Assembly (NCBI GenBank): GCA_021849615.1
Contig: JAJZSQ010000015.1
Span: 452-40,327, forward strand
Source: Pseudomonadota bacterium
Lineage (GTDB): Bacteria; Pseudomonadota; Gammaproteobacteria; Steroidobacterales; Steroidobacteraceae
Reading direction: 5' to 3'
DNA length: 39,876 bases
Positions within the stretch are counted from its first letter, which is position 1. Each line of letters opens with the position of its first letter. Below are positions 17,158 to 24,401 of the stretch, piece by piece. Under the pieces are notes generated by a model, which was given only the letters and a program-made list of their open reading frames with translations, made no database searches and was not told the DNA's origin. Made by a program: the position numbers and the translations under genes.

Positions 17158-17652
17158 GTGTCGACCGTGAGGTCTGTGGTGAGCGCTCGGTCCCGCATGT
17201 TCTGTGCAGTGGCGCCGTGGGCCTTGCGCGGTCTGTCCGCCGCAGCGGGAGCGATACGGGCTCCGCCGCCCGCGCCGCTGCCGTTTGCCGCGCCGGCGCG
17301 GCTGGGACCTGCCGATCGGATCGTCGTCACCGTGCGTATCGACGAGGAGGGGCCGTTCCATTTTCTCGTCGACACCGGTGCCGACAGTTCGATGGTCTCC
17401 CCCGGACTGGTGCGCGAATTGGGGCTGACTACCCACCGGGACGGCAGCGAGCAGCTGCAGGGCACGACAGGTATCGAGCGGCTGCCGTCGGTGGTGATCC
17501 GGCGTCTGCGGGTCGGGAGCATCGTCCAGCACGGTCTGCGCATGCCGGTGAGCGACAGTCCGGTCATGGTCGGGCTCGATGGAATTTTCGGCCCGGCGCT
17601 GCTGATCGGCATGAATGTGCTCGGGACCGCCCGCGCGCTGATCCTCGAGTAA
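17158..17652 (+). CDS. Short retropepsin-like aspartic protease domain protein
   Basis: About 164 residues. An N-terminal basic stretch plus hydrophobic run (to ~residue 35) looks like a weak signal or anchor, followed by an Ala/Pro linker. A retropepsin-like fold then starts: HFLVDTGADSSMVSPGLVRELGL has the catalytic DTG (Asp72) of clan AA proteases, and VVIRRLRVGSIVQHGLRMPV and LDGIFGPALLIGMNVLG match the later strands and the flap-following glycine motif. It ends directly after the first 'GMxVL' strand, where many relatives continue into further strands or a second lobe, so it may be truncated. The start is uncertain; GTG 17158 has GCAGGG upstream, and ATG 17197 is the alternative. Dimerisation would be needed for activity. 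Confidence 0.62.
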   Translation: MSTVRSVVSARSRMFCAVAPWALRGLSAAAGAIRAPPPAPLPFAAPARLGPADRIVVTVRIDEEGPFHFLVDTGADSSMVSPGLVRELGLTTHRDGSEQLQGTTGIERLPSVVIRRLRVGSIVQHGLRMPVSDSPVMVGLDGIFGPALLIGMNVLGTARALILE

Positions 17653-17874
17653 CCGTGCGCCCGGGTCTACCTGCTGACCATGCCCCCGGCTTCGCTGCAC
17701 ATCACGCACGAGTCCTGAGCCCGACACGTGCGGGCAGTGTTCTGATTCCGGTACAGCTGCGGGGCAGCGTGCGCTCCGGCCGCGCTGCGGCGATTCGGCG
17801 GTTGTTGCGCGCCCGTCCGTGCCGCAGTATGCCGGGCGCGCCCGAACCGGCCGCTGTTGTCCGAGGAGACGCTC

Positions 17875-18192
17875 ATGATCAAAGTCAGCGTGATGTATCC
17901 GAATCAGCCGGGCGCCCGCTTCGATCATGCGTATTACCGCGATCGGCACATGCCGCTGGTGCAGCGGCTGATGGGGTCGAGCTGCCGCTACTACACGATC
18001 GACAAAGGGCTCTCCGGCGCAGCCGCCGATGCCCCGGCGATCTATTTGGCCCTGTGCCACATCTTCTGCGACTCGGTGGACGCGTTCGAAGCCGGTTTCG
18101 GACCGCATGCCCAGGAGATCCTCGCCGACATTGCCAACTACACCGACCTCGCGCCAGTCATCCAGATCAGCGAAGTCGTGGTCGGCCACTGA
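17875..18192 (+). CDS. EthD-family protein
   Basis: A 105-residue ferredoxin-like alpha/beta barrel protein of the EthD family. The signature is MIKVSVMYPNQPGARFDHAYY followed by RDRHMPLVQRLMG, then an AIYLALCHIFCDSVDAFEAGF strand-helix and a final ISEVVVG strand. EthD was found as an auxiliary protein required for ethyl tert-butyl ether oxidation; most family members are small soluble dimers of unknown reaction. GAGGAGAC is ideally placed before the ATG. The gene stands alone, with about 220 bases upstream and 500 bases downstream to its neighbours. Confidence 0.9.
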   Translation: MIKVSVMYPNQPGARFDHAYYRDRHMPLVQRLMGSSCRYYTIDKGLSGAAADAPAIYLALCHIFCDSVDAFEAGFGPHAQEILADIANYTDLAPVIQISEVVVGH

Positions 18193-18690
18193 ACGGCCGC
18201 CGGTCTTGACCCTGCGCTTCGCCGTGTCGAGCGACAGGCGCACGGCCCCTGTTCGTTAGGGTCGCGCATCGGAACCGAGCACCGCGCACTCGATCGACTC
18301 GCTCGGCGGGGTTGGGTCGCGGCACTGCGTTCTGCATGCTTCGCGTCCGGCCCGTTCAAAAATGGCGGCGTCCATGTGACCGGGGGTCTGAGGCCCTCAT
18401 GCGAACCGATGCAGATCCGGGGTCTGGCCATCGCTGGCCGGCAGGCGTCCGCTTGTTCGGTGAGTCGCGCCGCCGGGCTCGATCACCGCCCGGTTCCCAT
18501 TGCGGCCTGACTCTCCATATGCATGCCCCGCATGCCGCGGCGCCCGCCGGTCAGCGGACTGCGGCTCGGCGGGGAAAAAGGTCGCTGTTCTGCGCGCGGT
18601 GCTCTGCGGACGGACAATCGGAACAATGTTCCGGCGCGCTGGCTGCACAATGCACGCTGGGCAGCGGCGCACTCGGGGGGGCATGGGGCG
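18193..18690. other. Intergenic stretch before the DUF1864 gene
   Basis: I see no gene in these 498 bases: frames on both strands are short or Arg/Ala-rich, without domains. The one clear element is a perfect 15-base palindrome at 18619-18633, listed separately. Confidence 0.5.
18619..18633. promoter_or_regulatory. Perfect palindrome, possible operator of the DUF1864 gene
   Basis: CGGAACA-A-TGTTCCG has 7-base arms around one central base and lies 58 bases upstream of the DUF1864 start codon. The length and form suit a dimeric regulator such as a TetR- or LysR-type protein. No such regulator gene is adjacent, so its binding protein is unknown. Confidence 0.4.
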
Positions 18691-19866
18691 ATGAGCATCA
18701 GGGCGGAGGCATTCGAGCACTGGATCCGCACGGCCTTCGTGGATCTCAACACCGAACTCGAGGAGCGCTACTTCGCGCAAGCTGAGCGCGGTCAGGTGGC
18801 CGGCGTCGGTGAGGATCTTAAGACTGCGCTGCGGGATGAAGGTCTGGTTTTCGTGCGGGCGCTGCTCAAGGAGGGCAATACCGGCGAGGGGTTCGAGAGC
18901 GCGTTCGCGGTCCTCGGCAACGTTGGGATGTACCTCGCCGCGCTGCGCCGCCACGAGCTCACGCACCCGGCGCAAGAGGAGCGCTCGCCGTTTCCCGAGG
19001 CATCCGCGCTGGCCCTGCACGTCGGTGCATCGCTCGGGATGGCGCCGCGTTTCGCCACCAGTCATCTGGCGACGCGTAACCGCGCCCGCGCCGGGGTGCG
19101 CAAGAGCTTCACCCGACTGCACGATGAGTTCCTGTTCATTGACGAGAACACCCGCGGCATCCTCGCACTGCAGCTCGCTGCCGATGCCCTGACGAGTATC
19201 GTGCACCTGGGGGTCTCCAGTCCCGTGGCGGACGGGATGTTCGCCGCGGCGCGCCGCTGTCTCGAGGAGGTTCTCCTGATCAATGAGCGGCTGATGGCGC
19301 AGCTCGACGTCGAGCGCTTCTTTTACTCCGTGCGGCCCTACTACAAGCCCTATCGGGTCGGGCGCCAGGAGTACCGTGGGGCCAACGCCGGGGACTTCTC
19401 CGGCATCAACGAACTCGACCTGCTGCTCGGGGTGTGCCGCGCCAACGATCCCTATTACGCGCAACTCCTCGTGGACAAGATGTTGTTCATGCCGCCGGGC
19501 GATCAGGCGCGGCTGCGCGAATGCATGACGTACCAGAGTCTGCTCGATGAGTTGCTCGAACTGCTGCCGGAGTACCGGCACGCAGACTGGTTCGAGCGCA
19601 ACGCACGCGCCTATCTCGAACTGTGCGAGCTGTTCGCGCGTTACGCAGCGCAGCATCACGACGGGTTGGTTCGACGATTCATTACGGAGCCCGCCGCGCG
19701 GCTCGGTCCGCAAGGGCTCGAGGACGTCACGGCCAGCGGTCCACCGCTGCCGGTGCTCCTGCGCGCGCTCGAGGTATTACGCGATCTGCGCTGTGCGGCC
19801 AAGCGCAGCGATATCGTCACGCGTCATGAGGATCTCGAACGGCTGCGCGCCGCGGTGGTCGGTTGA
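18691..19866 (+). CDS. DUF1864 / PrnB-like protein of the indoleamine dioxygenase superfamily
   Basis: A 391-residue, mainly helical protein. The stretch around residues 205-245, with YYKPYRVGRQEYRGANAGDF then SGINELDLLLGVCRANDPYY, is the strongest signature of the DUF1864 family that contains PrnB, the heme enzyme that rearranges 7-chlorotryptophan in pyrrolnitrin synthesis and belongs structurally with indoleamine and tryptophan dioxygenases. Other prn genes (prnA, prnC, prnD) are absent, so pyrrolnitrin production is not implied; the substrate is likely another tryptophan- or indole-type compound, which is inference. ATG 18691 follows a weak GGGG ribosome-binding site. A palindrome lies 58 bases upstream. 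The family call is from recalled motifs. Confidence 0.68.
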   Translation: MSIRAEAFEHWIRTAFVDLNTELEERYFAQAERGQVAGVGEDLKTALRDEGLVFVRALLKEGNTGEGFESAFAVLGNVGMYLAALRRHELTHPAQEERSPFPEASALALHVGASLGMAPRFATSHLATRNRARAGVRKSFTRLHDEFLFIDENTRGILALQLAADALTSIVHLGVSSPVADGMFAAARRCLEEVLLINERLMAQLDVERFFYSVRPYYKPYRVGRQEYRGANAGDFSGINELDLLLGVCRANDPYYAQLLVDKMLFMPPGDQARLRECMTYQSLLDELLELLPEYRHADWFERNARAYLELCELFARYAAQHHDGLVRRFITEPAARLGPQGLEDVTASGPPLPVLLRALEVLRDLRCAAKRSDIVTRHEDLERLRAAVVG

Positions 19867-20272
19867 GGCGTCGGGCGAAGATGTGCATCGCGGTGCAAGG
19901 GTTGCAGTGCCTTCGCGGGACGCCTCGGCATGGTGTGCGCAGCTCCTTGGCGGGGCCCGCACGCCGCCCCGCCGGACAACAACCTGTATGTCAGTCTCCA
20001 ATTCCACGATTCGATACAGGATGTCGAACGGCGTGTCATTGCGCTGGCGAGGTGTCGTCAGAGGCATCTGCCCACCGGATGGGCGCTCACTCTGCCGCCG
20101 CCGGGCGGTGGTTCCACGGGGACAATCGCGTGCGCACCAATCTAGCCGTGTTGTCCGGCGCGGCGGGCGCCCCTTACAATCTTGCGCTTCGCGTAGCGCC
20201 GGGGGCGTGCGGCCCCTGGGTCTGCGCGGTGGCGCGCGTCTCAGGAGGCGGATCTCAGTATCCGGACACAGA
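19867..20272. other. Intergenic stretch with promoter of the RAM-domain gene
   Basis: These 406 bases have no gene I can support. A minus-strand frame containing NDTPFDILYRIVELETDIQV looks protein-like locally but dissolves into Arg/Pro-rich sequence. The 3' part carries a good promoter (20151-20180) and an AGGAGG at 20243-20248. Confidence 0.45.
20151..20180 (+). promoter_or_regulatory. Promoter of the Lrp-type RAM protein gene
   Basis: TTGTCC (20151-20156) and TACAAT (20175-20180) are separated by 18 bases. The -10 matches five of six positions and the -35 four of six. Transcription would begin near 20187 and give a leader of about 85 bases that includes the AGGAGG at 20243-20248. Confidence 0.5.
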
Positions 20273-20545
20273 ATGGTTACCGCGATCATACTCATGAACG
20301 TCGAACCGTCGCACACCGTCGAGGTCGCGCAGACGCTGAGCGAGATGAATGGGGTCTCCGAGGTCTACTCGGTCGCCGGGCATTTCGACCTGGTGGCCGT
20401 TGTTCGCGTCCGGGAAAACGAGATGCTGGCCGACCTCGTCGCGCAACGCATCCGCACCGTCTCGGGCGTAACGCGAACCGAGACGCTCATCGCCTTCCGC
20501 GCCTTCTCGCGGCACGACCTCGAGAGCCTGTTCAGTCTCGATTGA
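20273..20545 (+). CDS. Stand-alone Lrp/AsnC ligand-binding (RAM) domain protein
   Basis: A 90-residue protein that is one complete RAM domain without the helix-turn-helix of Lrp/AsnC regulators: TAIILMNVEPSHTVEVAQTL, then VSEVYSVAGHFDLVAVVRV, then GVTRTETLIAFRAFSRHDLE. This fold forms dimers and octamers that bind amino acids or other small effectors, and such single-domain proteins may tune full-length Lrp proteins or act as sensors. The ATG at 20273 gives the usual N-terminus of the family. Oddly the perfect AGGAGG (20243-20248) is 24 bases away, too far for normal use; only weak purine sequence lies closer. Confidence 0.9.
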   Translation: MVTAIILMNVEPSHTVEVAQTLSEMNGVSEVYSVAGHFDLVAVVRVRENEMLADLVAQRIRTVSGVTRTETLIAFRAFSRHDLESLFSLD

Positions 20546-20562
20546 ATCCGGCCCCGGGGCGC

Positions 20563-21657
20563 TCAGGACTCGGCACGTTCTGCCGCGACCACCCGGTTGC
20601 GGCCGGCGTCCTTGGCCCGGTACAGCGCGACATCCGCGTCCTGGATGAGCAGTTCTGCGGTGCAGCGCGGGTGAGCCGCTGACCGAGTGACCACACCGAT
20701 GCTGATGGTCAGATCGCGATGGTCCCAGCGAGCAGCCTGAACATCGGCGCGGATGCGTTCGGCGAGCGCGCGGGCCCCGTCACCATCCGTCGCTGGCAGT
20801 ATGACCACGAACTCCTCCCCGCCGTAGCGTGCGACGACGTCCGACTCCCGCGCCGCAGCGCGGATCACTTGCGCCAATTGGCGCAGCGCCTCATCACCGA
20901 TCTGATGACCGAAGTGATCGTTGTACGATTTGAAATAATCGGCGTCGATGAGCAGCAGCGAGAGCATTTCACCCGAGCGCTGACTGCGAGCTACTGCATG
21001 GTTCAGCTGCTGGGTGAGCGCGAGACGATTGTAAAGACCGGTGAGCGGATCGGTGATCGCCTGAGCATGCAGCTGCATGTTCAAGCGGCGCAGCCGGCTC
21101 TGGTATTCCTCGAGTTCGTTCTGGTAAGTCAGGGCTGACTCGAGCGCCGCCTCCAATGCCCGGTGCATCGAGCGCAGCTTCAGCTGCGCGGCGGCCTGTC
21201 GGGCGAGCGCCAGCAGCGCCGCGCGCTGGCGCGATTGGAGTCGCCGCGGCCGGTGATCGAGCACGCACAGCGTGCCGAGCGCACCGCCTTCGTCGGTGAC
21301 GAGCGGGGCGCCGGCATAGAAGCGGATGCGTGGGCCGTCGAGCACCAGGGGATTGTCGGCGAAGCGCTGGTCCGCTGCGGTGTCCGGCACTTCCATGATT
21401 TCACCGGGAACCAGAATGGCATGGGCGCAGAATGACAGTTCGCGCGCCGTCTGCTGCAGCTCCGTGCCGTAATGCGACTTGAACCACTGTCGGTCCGCGT
21501 CGATCAGACTGACGAGCGCCATTGGCGTATCGCAGAGCGTCGCAGCGAGCAGTGTCAGGTCATCGAACGCCTGCTCTGGGACGGAGTCGAGGATGGCGAG
21601 GATGCGCAGTGCCTCGAGACGTTCCCTCTCGTTGTCCGGGGCCGCCGCGCTCTTCAT
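20563..21657 (-). CDS. GAF-GGDEF diguanylate cyclase
   Basis: A 364-residue cytoplasmic protein that should make cyclic di-GMP from two GTP. Residues ~20-160 form a GAF domain of the kind with SLIDADRQWFKSHYG and SFCAHAI. A short helical linker with coiled-coil character (165-195) leads to the GGDEF domain (about 200-360). The active site is GGEEF (279-283), intact, and the upstream RESD (270-273) fits the RxxD inhibitory site, so product inhibition is expected. The start ATG at 21657 overlaps the stop of a nine-codon leader frame with a much better ribosome-binding site. It lies downstream of the MHYT-GGDEF-EAL gene on the same strand, 278 bases away. Confidence 0.93.
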   Translation of the reverse strand: MKSAAAPDNERERLEALRILAILDSVPEQAFDDLTLLAATLCDTPMALVSLIDADRQWFKSHYGTELQQTARELSFCAHAILVPGEIMEVPDTAADQRFADNPLVLDGPRIRFYAGAPLVTDEGGALGTLCVLDHRPRRLQSRQRAALLALARQAAAQLKLRSMHRALEAALESALTYQNELEEYQSRLRRLNMQLHAQAITDPLTGLYNRLALTQQLNHAVARSQRSGEMLSLLLIDADYFKSYNDHFGHQIGDEALRQLAQVIRAAARESDVVARYGGEEFVVILPATDGDGARALAERIRADVQAARWDHRDLTISIGVVTRSAAHPRCTAELLIQDADVALYRAKDAGRNRVVAAERAES

Positions 21658-21680
21658 CCGCTCGTGGCCGCTTTACGCAT
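21654..21680 (-). CDS. Eight-residue leader frame coupled to the GAF-GGDEF gene
   Basis: ATG at 21680-21678 with an excellent ribosome-binding site (AGGAG, six bases before) opens a frame encoding MRKAATSG and a TGA. That TGA (21656-21654) overlaps the ATG of the GAF-GGDEF gene (21657-21655) as ATGA. The cyclase ATG has only a weak ribosome-binding site of its own and is out of frame with the leader. This arrangement predicts that cyclase translation depends on re-initiation after the leader. Confidence 0.5.
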   Translation of the reverse strand: MRKAATSG

Positions 21681-21733
21681 GAGGTGCTCCTCTTGCAGGT
21701 CGCCTTCAGAATGCTAGCAAAGACCTCGGTCTG

Positions 21734-21751
21734 TGCGACAGTGTTGTCGCA
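21734..21751. promoter_or_regulatory. Inverted repeat upstream of the GAF-GGDEF gene
   Basis: TGCGACA-GTGT-TGTCGCA: 7-base perfect arms with a 4-base centre, about 75-95 bases upstream of the cyclase start. It could be an operator or, as RNA, a leader hairpin. No T-run follows, so it is not a terminator for the upstream gene, which ends 185 bases away. Confidence 0.4.
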
Positions 21752-21935
21752 AGCCGACGACGTGAGCGTTGACTTGCGGGTTGTATTGCGCCGGCTCGCG
21801 CCCGTGGGTTTCCGTGACCCCGTTGCTCTCACGATCCGTTCTGTCCCGGGTGCCCGACACGCGGGAGAGCACGCGGCCGTGCCGGAGGCGTTGGTCGGAC
21901 AGGTCGAGTCGGATCCGGACCGTTCCTGCGGCACG

Positions 21936-24083
21936 TCAATCGTCATTCGACGCAAGCAGCATCCCGCCCCAGGTCGGTCGGCGCAGCCGGGTGCTGGTGG
22001 CGGCGCTCTCCCCGACCCCGAGCCCGGCATGGGCACGCAGCTTCGATTCGAGGGAGGCGGCGCTTGCCGGCCGGCCGAACAGATAGCCCTGGTATTGATC
22101 GCAGCCGAGCGCGGCCAGACGGGCCAGCTGCAGCGGTGTCTCGACTCCCTCGGCGATGACCTTCATGTGCAAGCTGTGCGCCAGCGAGATGATGGCGTGC
22201 ACGATCACACCAGTCTGCGGATCGTCGTTCATCTCGCGCACGAAGCTGGCATCAATCTTGAGCCGGTCGATCGGGAAGCGCCGCAGATAACTCATGTTCG
22301 AATAGCCGGTGCCGAAATCATCGACCGATACCACCACGCCCATGCGGCTGAGCTGCTCGAGGATGGCCACCGAGGACTGCGCATCGGTCATGACCGCGCT
22401 CTCGGTGATCTCCAGCTCGAGCAGCATCGGCGGCAGCTGCTGCGCATCGAGCGCCGTGGCAATGGTGTGCAGCAGGCCACTTTCCCGAAACTGCAGTGCG
22501 GAGAGGTTGACGGCCACGCGCAGTGGCAGACCGTCGTTCTGCCACCGGCGCGCCTGGCGACAGGCTTCCTGCAGCACCCAGGCGCCGATCGGCAGGATGA
22601 GGCCGGTTTCCTCGGCAATCGGAATGAACGCGAGGGGTGGGATGTAGCCGCGTTCGGGGTGGCGCCAGCGCAGCAGAGCCTCGACGCTGCTGACGCGTCC
22701 GCTCACAACGTCGACCCGCGGCTGGTAGTGCAGCTCGAGCTGTCCGCGCTCCAGGGCTCGGTGCAGGTCGCTCTCCAGGCGCAGGCGTTCCTGCGTGAAG
22801 CCGTTCATGTCCGCGGCGAAACACTGCCAGGTCCGCCCGCCGCGCCGCTTCGCGCTGTACATGGCTTCGTCGGCGTGGGCGAGCAGCGTCTCCTGCGCGT
22901 CGGCGTCGCCCGGGTGCAGACTGATGCCGATGCTGGTGGACACCAGGACCTCGAGGCTGTCGAGGCGCAGCGGCTTGCTGAGTGCCTCGATGATGCTCTC
23001 GGCAATCTGGCCGGCCTCGGCGCGGCTGCGCACCTGGCGGGCGAGCACGAGAAATTCATCACCGCTCATACGGGCGACCGTGTCGCCCGAGCGCACCGCG
23101 GCGCGCAGTCGGCGCGCCACCTCGCGCAGCAGCTCATCGCCGACGCTGTGGCCGAGGGAATCGTTGATCAGTTTGAAGCGGTCGAGGTCGAGCGCGAGGA
23201 CGGCGAATGGACCCAGGCCGGTGCGCGCATCCATCAGGGCCGTCCCGAGACGCTCGAGGAAGGCCGTGCGGTTCGGCAGACCGGTCAGTGCATCGTGCAG
23301 AGCCTGATGTCGCAGCTGCGCGTTGATCTGACGCAGCCGGCCTGCATGGGCCCGGGCGCGGGCGGCCAGCTCGGTGGTGTACAGATCGCTGATCAGTGTG
23401 CAGGCGAGCACGCCGCCGGCGGCGAGCGCGATGGTTGCGGCGCACCAGAAGCTGTCGAGCACCAGGCCGCCGCGGCTGGCGGCTCCCGGCACGAAGTGTG
23501 CGGCGGCCATGCCCAGATAATGGGTGCCGCTGATCCCCAGGCCCATCAGCACCGCGCCGCCGAGGCGTGAGAGCGGGTGTGCGCTGTGGTTCCCCCGCAG
23601 CCGGAACGTCAGGCCCAGCGCAAGGCCCGAGGCGAGGATGCCAAAGAGGATGGAGGCGCCGACCCACACGGGGCGGTAGTGAATCGCGGGGGTGATGTCG
23701 ATGGCCGCCATGCCGAGGTAGTGCATGGCGGCGATGCCGCCGCCCATCACGAGGGCGCCGAAGCCGAGTCGGCGCACGCTGAGCCGCCCGACTGCCGCAA
23801 TGCGGATCGCGCCCCAGGAGGTCAGGATCGCCACCAGCAGCGACAGCAGCGTCACGGCGACGTTGTAGTGCAACTGGATCGACATCGACATGGCGAGCAT
23901 GCCGATGAAGTGCATCGACCAGATACCGATGCCGAGGACACAGGCTCCCCCGAACGTCCAGAACCGACGCAGGGGCCGGATCTCGTCGGTCACGCGCGCG
24001 GCGAGTCGAAATGCCGTGTAGGAGACGAAGACGGCGACCGCGACCGACAGCGCGACCAGCCAGCTATTGAATGTGGTGTGCAT
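21936..24083 (-). CDS. MHYT-GGDEF-EAL membrane protein, probably a c-di-GMP phosphodiesterase
   Basis: A 715-residue inner-membrane protein. Residues 1-~240 hold seven transmembrane helices with three MHYT-type motifs (SMHFIGM, AMHYLGM, GTHYLGM), a proposed copper-dependent sensor for oxygen, CO or NO. The GGDEF domain (about 262-425) reads SGDEF with Ser340 in place of the first Gly, and so is probably not a cyclase, though it may bind GTP. The EAL domain (about 437-680) keeps VEALLRW, DDFGTGYS, KIDASFV and EGVET, so the metal-binding and catalytic residues appear complete. The expected net activity is c-di-GMP hydrolysis. It is transcribed toward the GAF-GGDEF gene and divergent from tex. 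Confidence 0.92.
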   Translation of the reverse strand: MHTTFNSWLVALSVAVAVFVSYTAFRLAARVTDEIRPLRRFWTFGGACVLGIGIWSMHFIGMLAMSMSIQLHYNVAVTLLSLLVAILTSWGAIRIAAVGRLSVRRLGFGALVMGGGIAAMHYLGMAAIDITPAIHYRPVWVGASILFGILASGLALGLTFRLRGNHSAHPLSRLGGAVLMGLGISGTHYLGMAAAHFVPGAASRGGLVLDSFWCAATIALAAGGVLACTLISDLYTTELAARARAHAGRLRQINAQLRHQALHDALTGLPNRTAFLERLGTALMDARTGLGPFAVLALDLDRFKLINDSLGHSVGDELLREVARRLRAAVRSGDTVARMSGDEFLVLARQVRSRAEAGQIAESIIEALSKPLRLDSLEVLVSTSIGISLHPGDADAQETLLAHADEAMYSAKRRGGRTWQCFAADMNGFTQERLRLESDLHRALERGQLELHYQPRVDVVSGRVSSVEALLRWRHPERGYIPPLAFIPIAEETGLILPIGAWVLQEACRQARRWQNDGLPLRVAVNLSALQFRESGLLHTIATALDAQQLPPMLLELEITESAVMTDAQSSVAILEQLSRMGVVVSVDDFGTGYSNMSYLRRFPIDRLKIDASFVREMNDDPQTGVIVHAIISLAHSLHMKVIAEGVETPLQLARLAALGCDQYQGYLFGRPASAASLESKLRAHAGLGVGESAATSTRLRRPTWGGMLLASNDD

Positions 24084-24401
24084 GGCGCTCCGATTTCATG
24101 CGCGCATCCTAATGACGCTCGCCGGGCGCGACGTGAAGCGCGTCGCAGCTGCACGCAGGCAACGCGGCGCTGCCGCGGCACGCGCCTTGCGGCTAACTCG
24201 TTAATCCTGTGAGAAATTTTGCCCTCTAGGGTTGCGGGGCCAGAGGTCCGCATACGTACAAGTCCCGACGCGCGCAGGGGGGCGCGGGAGGTCTCGGTGC
24301 CGGGCGCACTAGGCGATTTGCGGCGCCCGACGCAAGACTTGTTGTGGGGCGGCCGATTGCGCATAGTGCGGCCTCCTTCGGCCGACCCCTCCCCACCGCT
24401 G
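24084..24401. other. Divergent promoter region between MHYT gene and tex
   Basis: No gene is seen in these 318 bases. The centre has an AT-richer patch (24195-24230, including GTTAATCCTGTGAGAAATTTT). Near the tex end, TTGTTG and CATAGT stand 17 bases apart around 24339-24367, a weak promoter candidate for tex. No clear ribosome-binding site precedes the tex ATG at 24402. Confidence 0.4.

Noticed and set aside
18691-19866. Pyrrolnitrin biosynthesis cluster
   Set aside because: Only a PrnB-like gene is present; halogenases prnA and prnC and oxygenase prnD are missing, so a pyrrolnitrin pathway is not supported.
19777-20316. Minus-strand frame with a protein-like stretch (NDTPFDILYRIVELETDIQV)
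   Set aside because: Only about 20 residues look natural; the rest is Arg/Pro-rich, overlaps the end of the DUF1864 gene and the promoter and start of the RAM gene, and has no ribosome-binding site.
21522-23570. Plus-strand open frame (682 codons) antisense to both c-di-GMP genes
   Set aside because: Composition typical of an antisense shadow, and it spans two well-supported genes and the gap between them.
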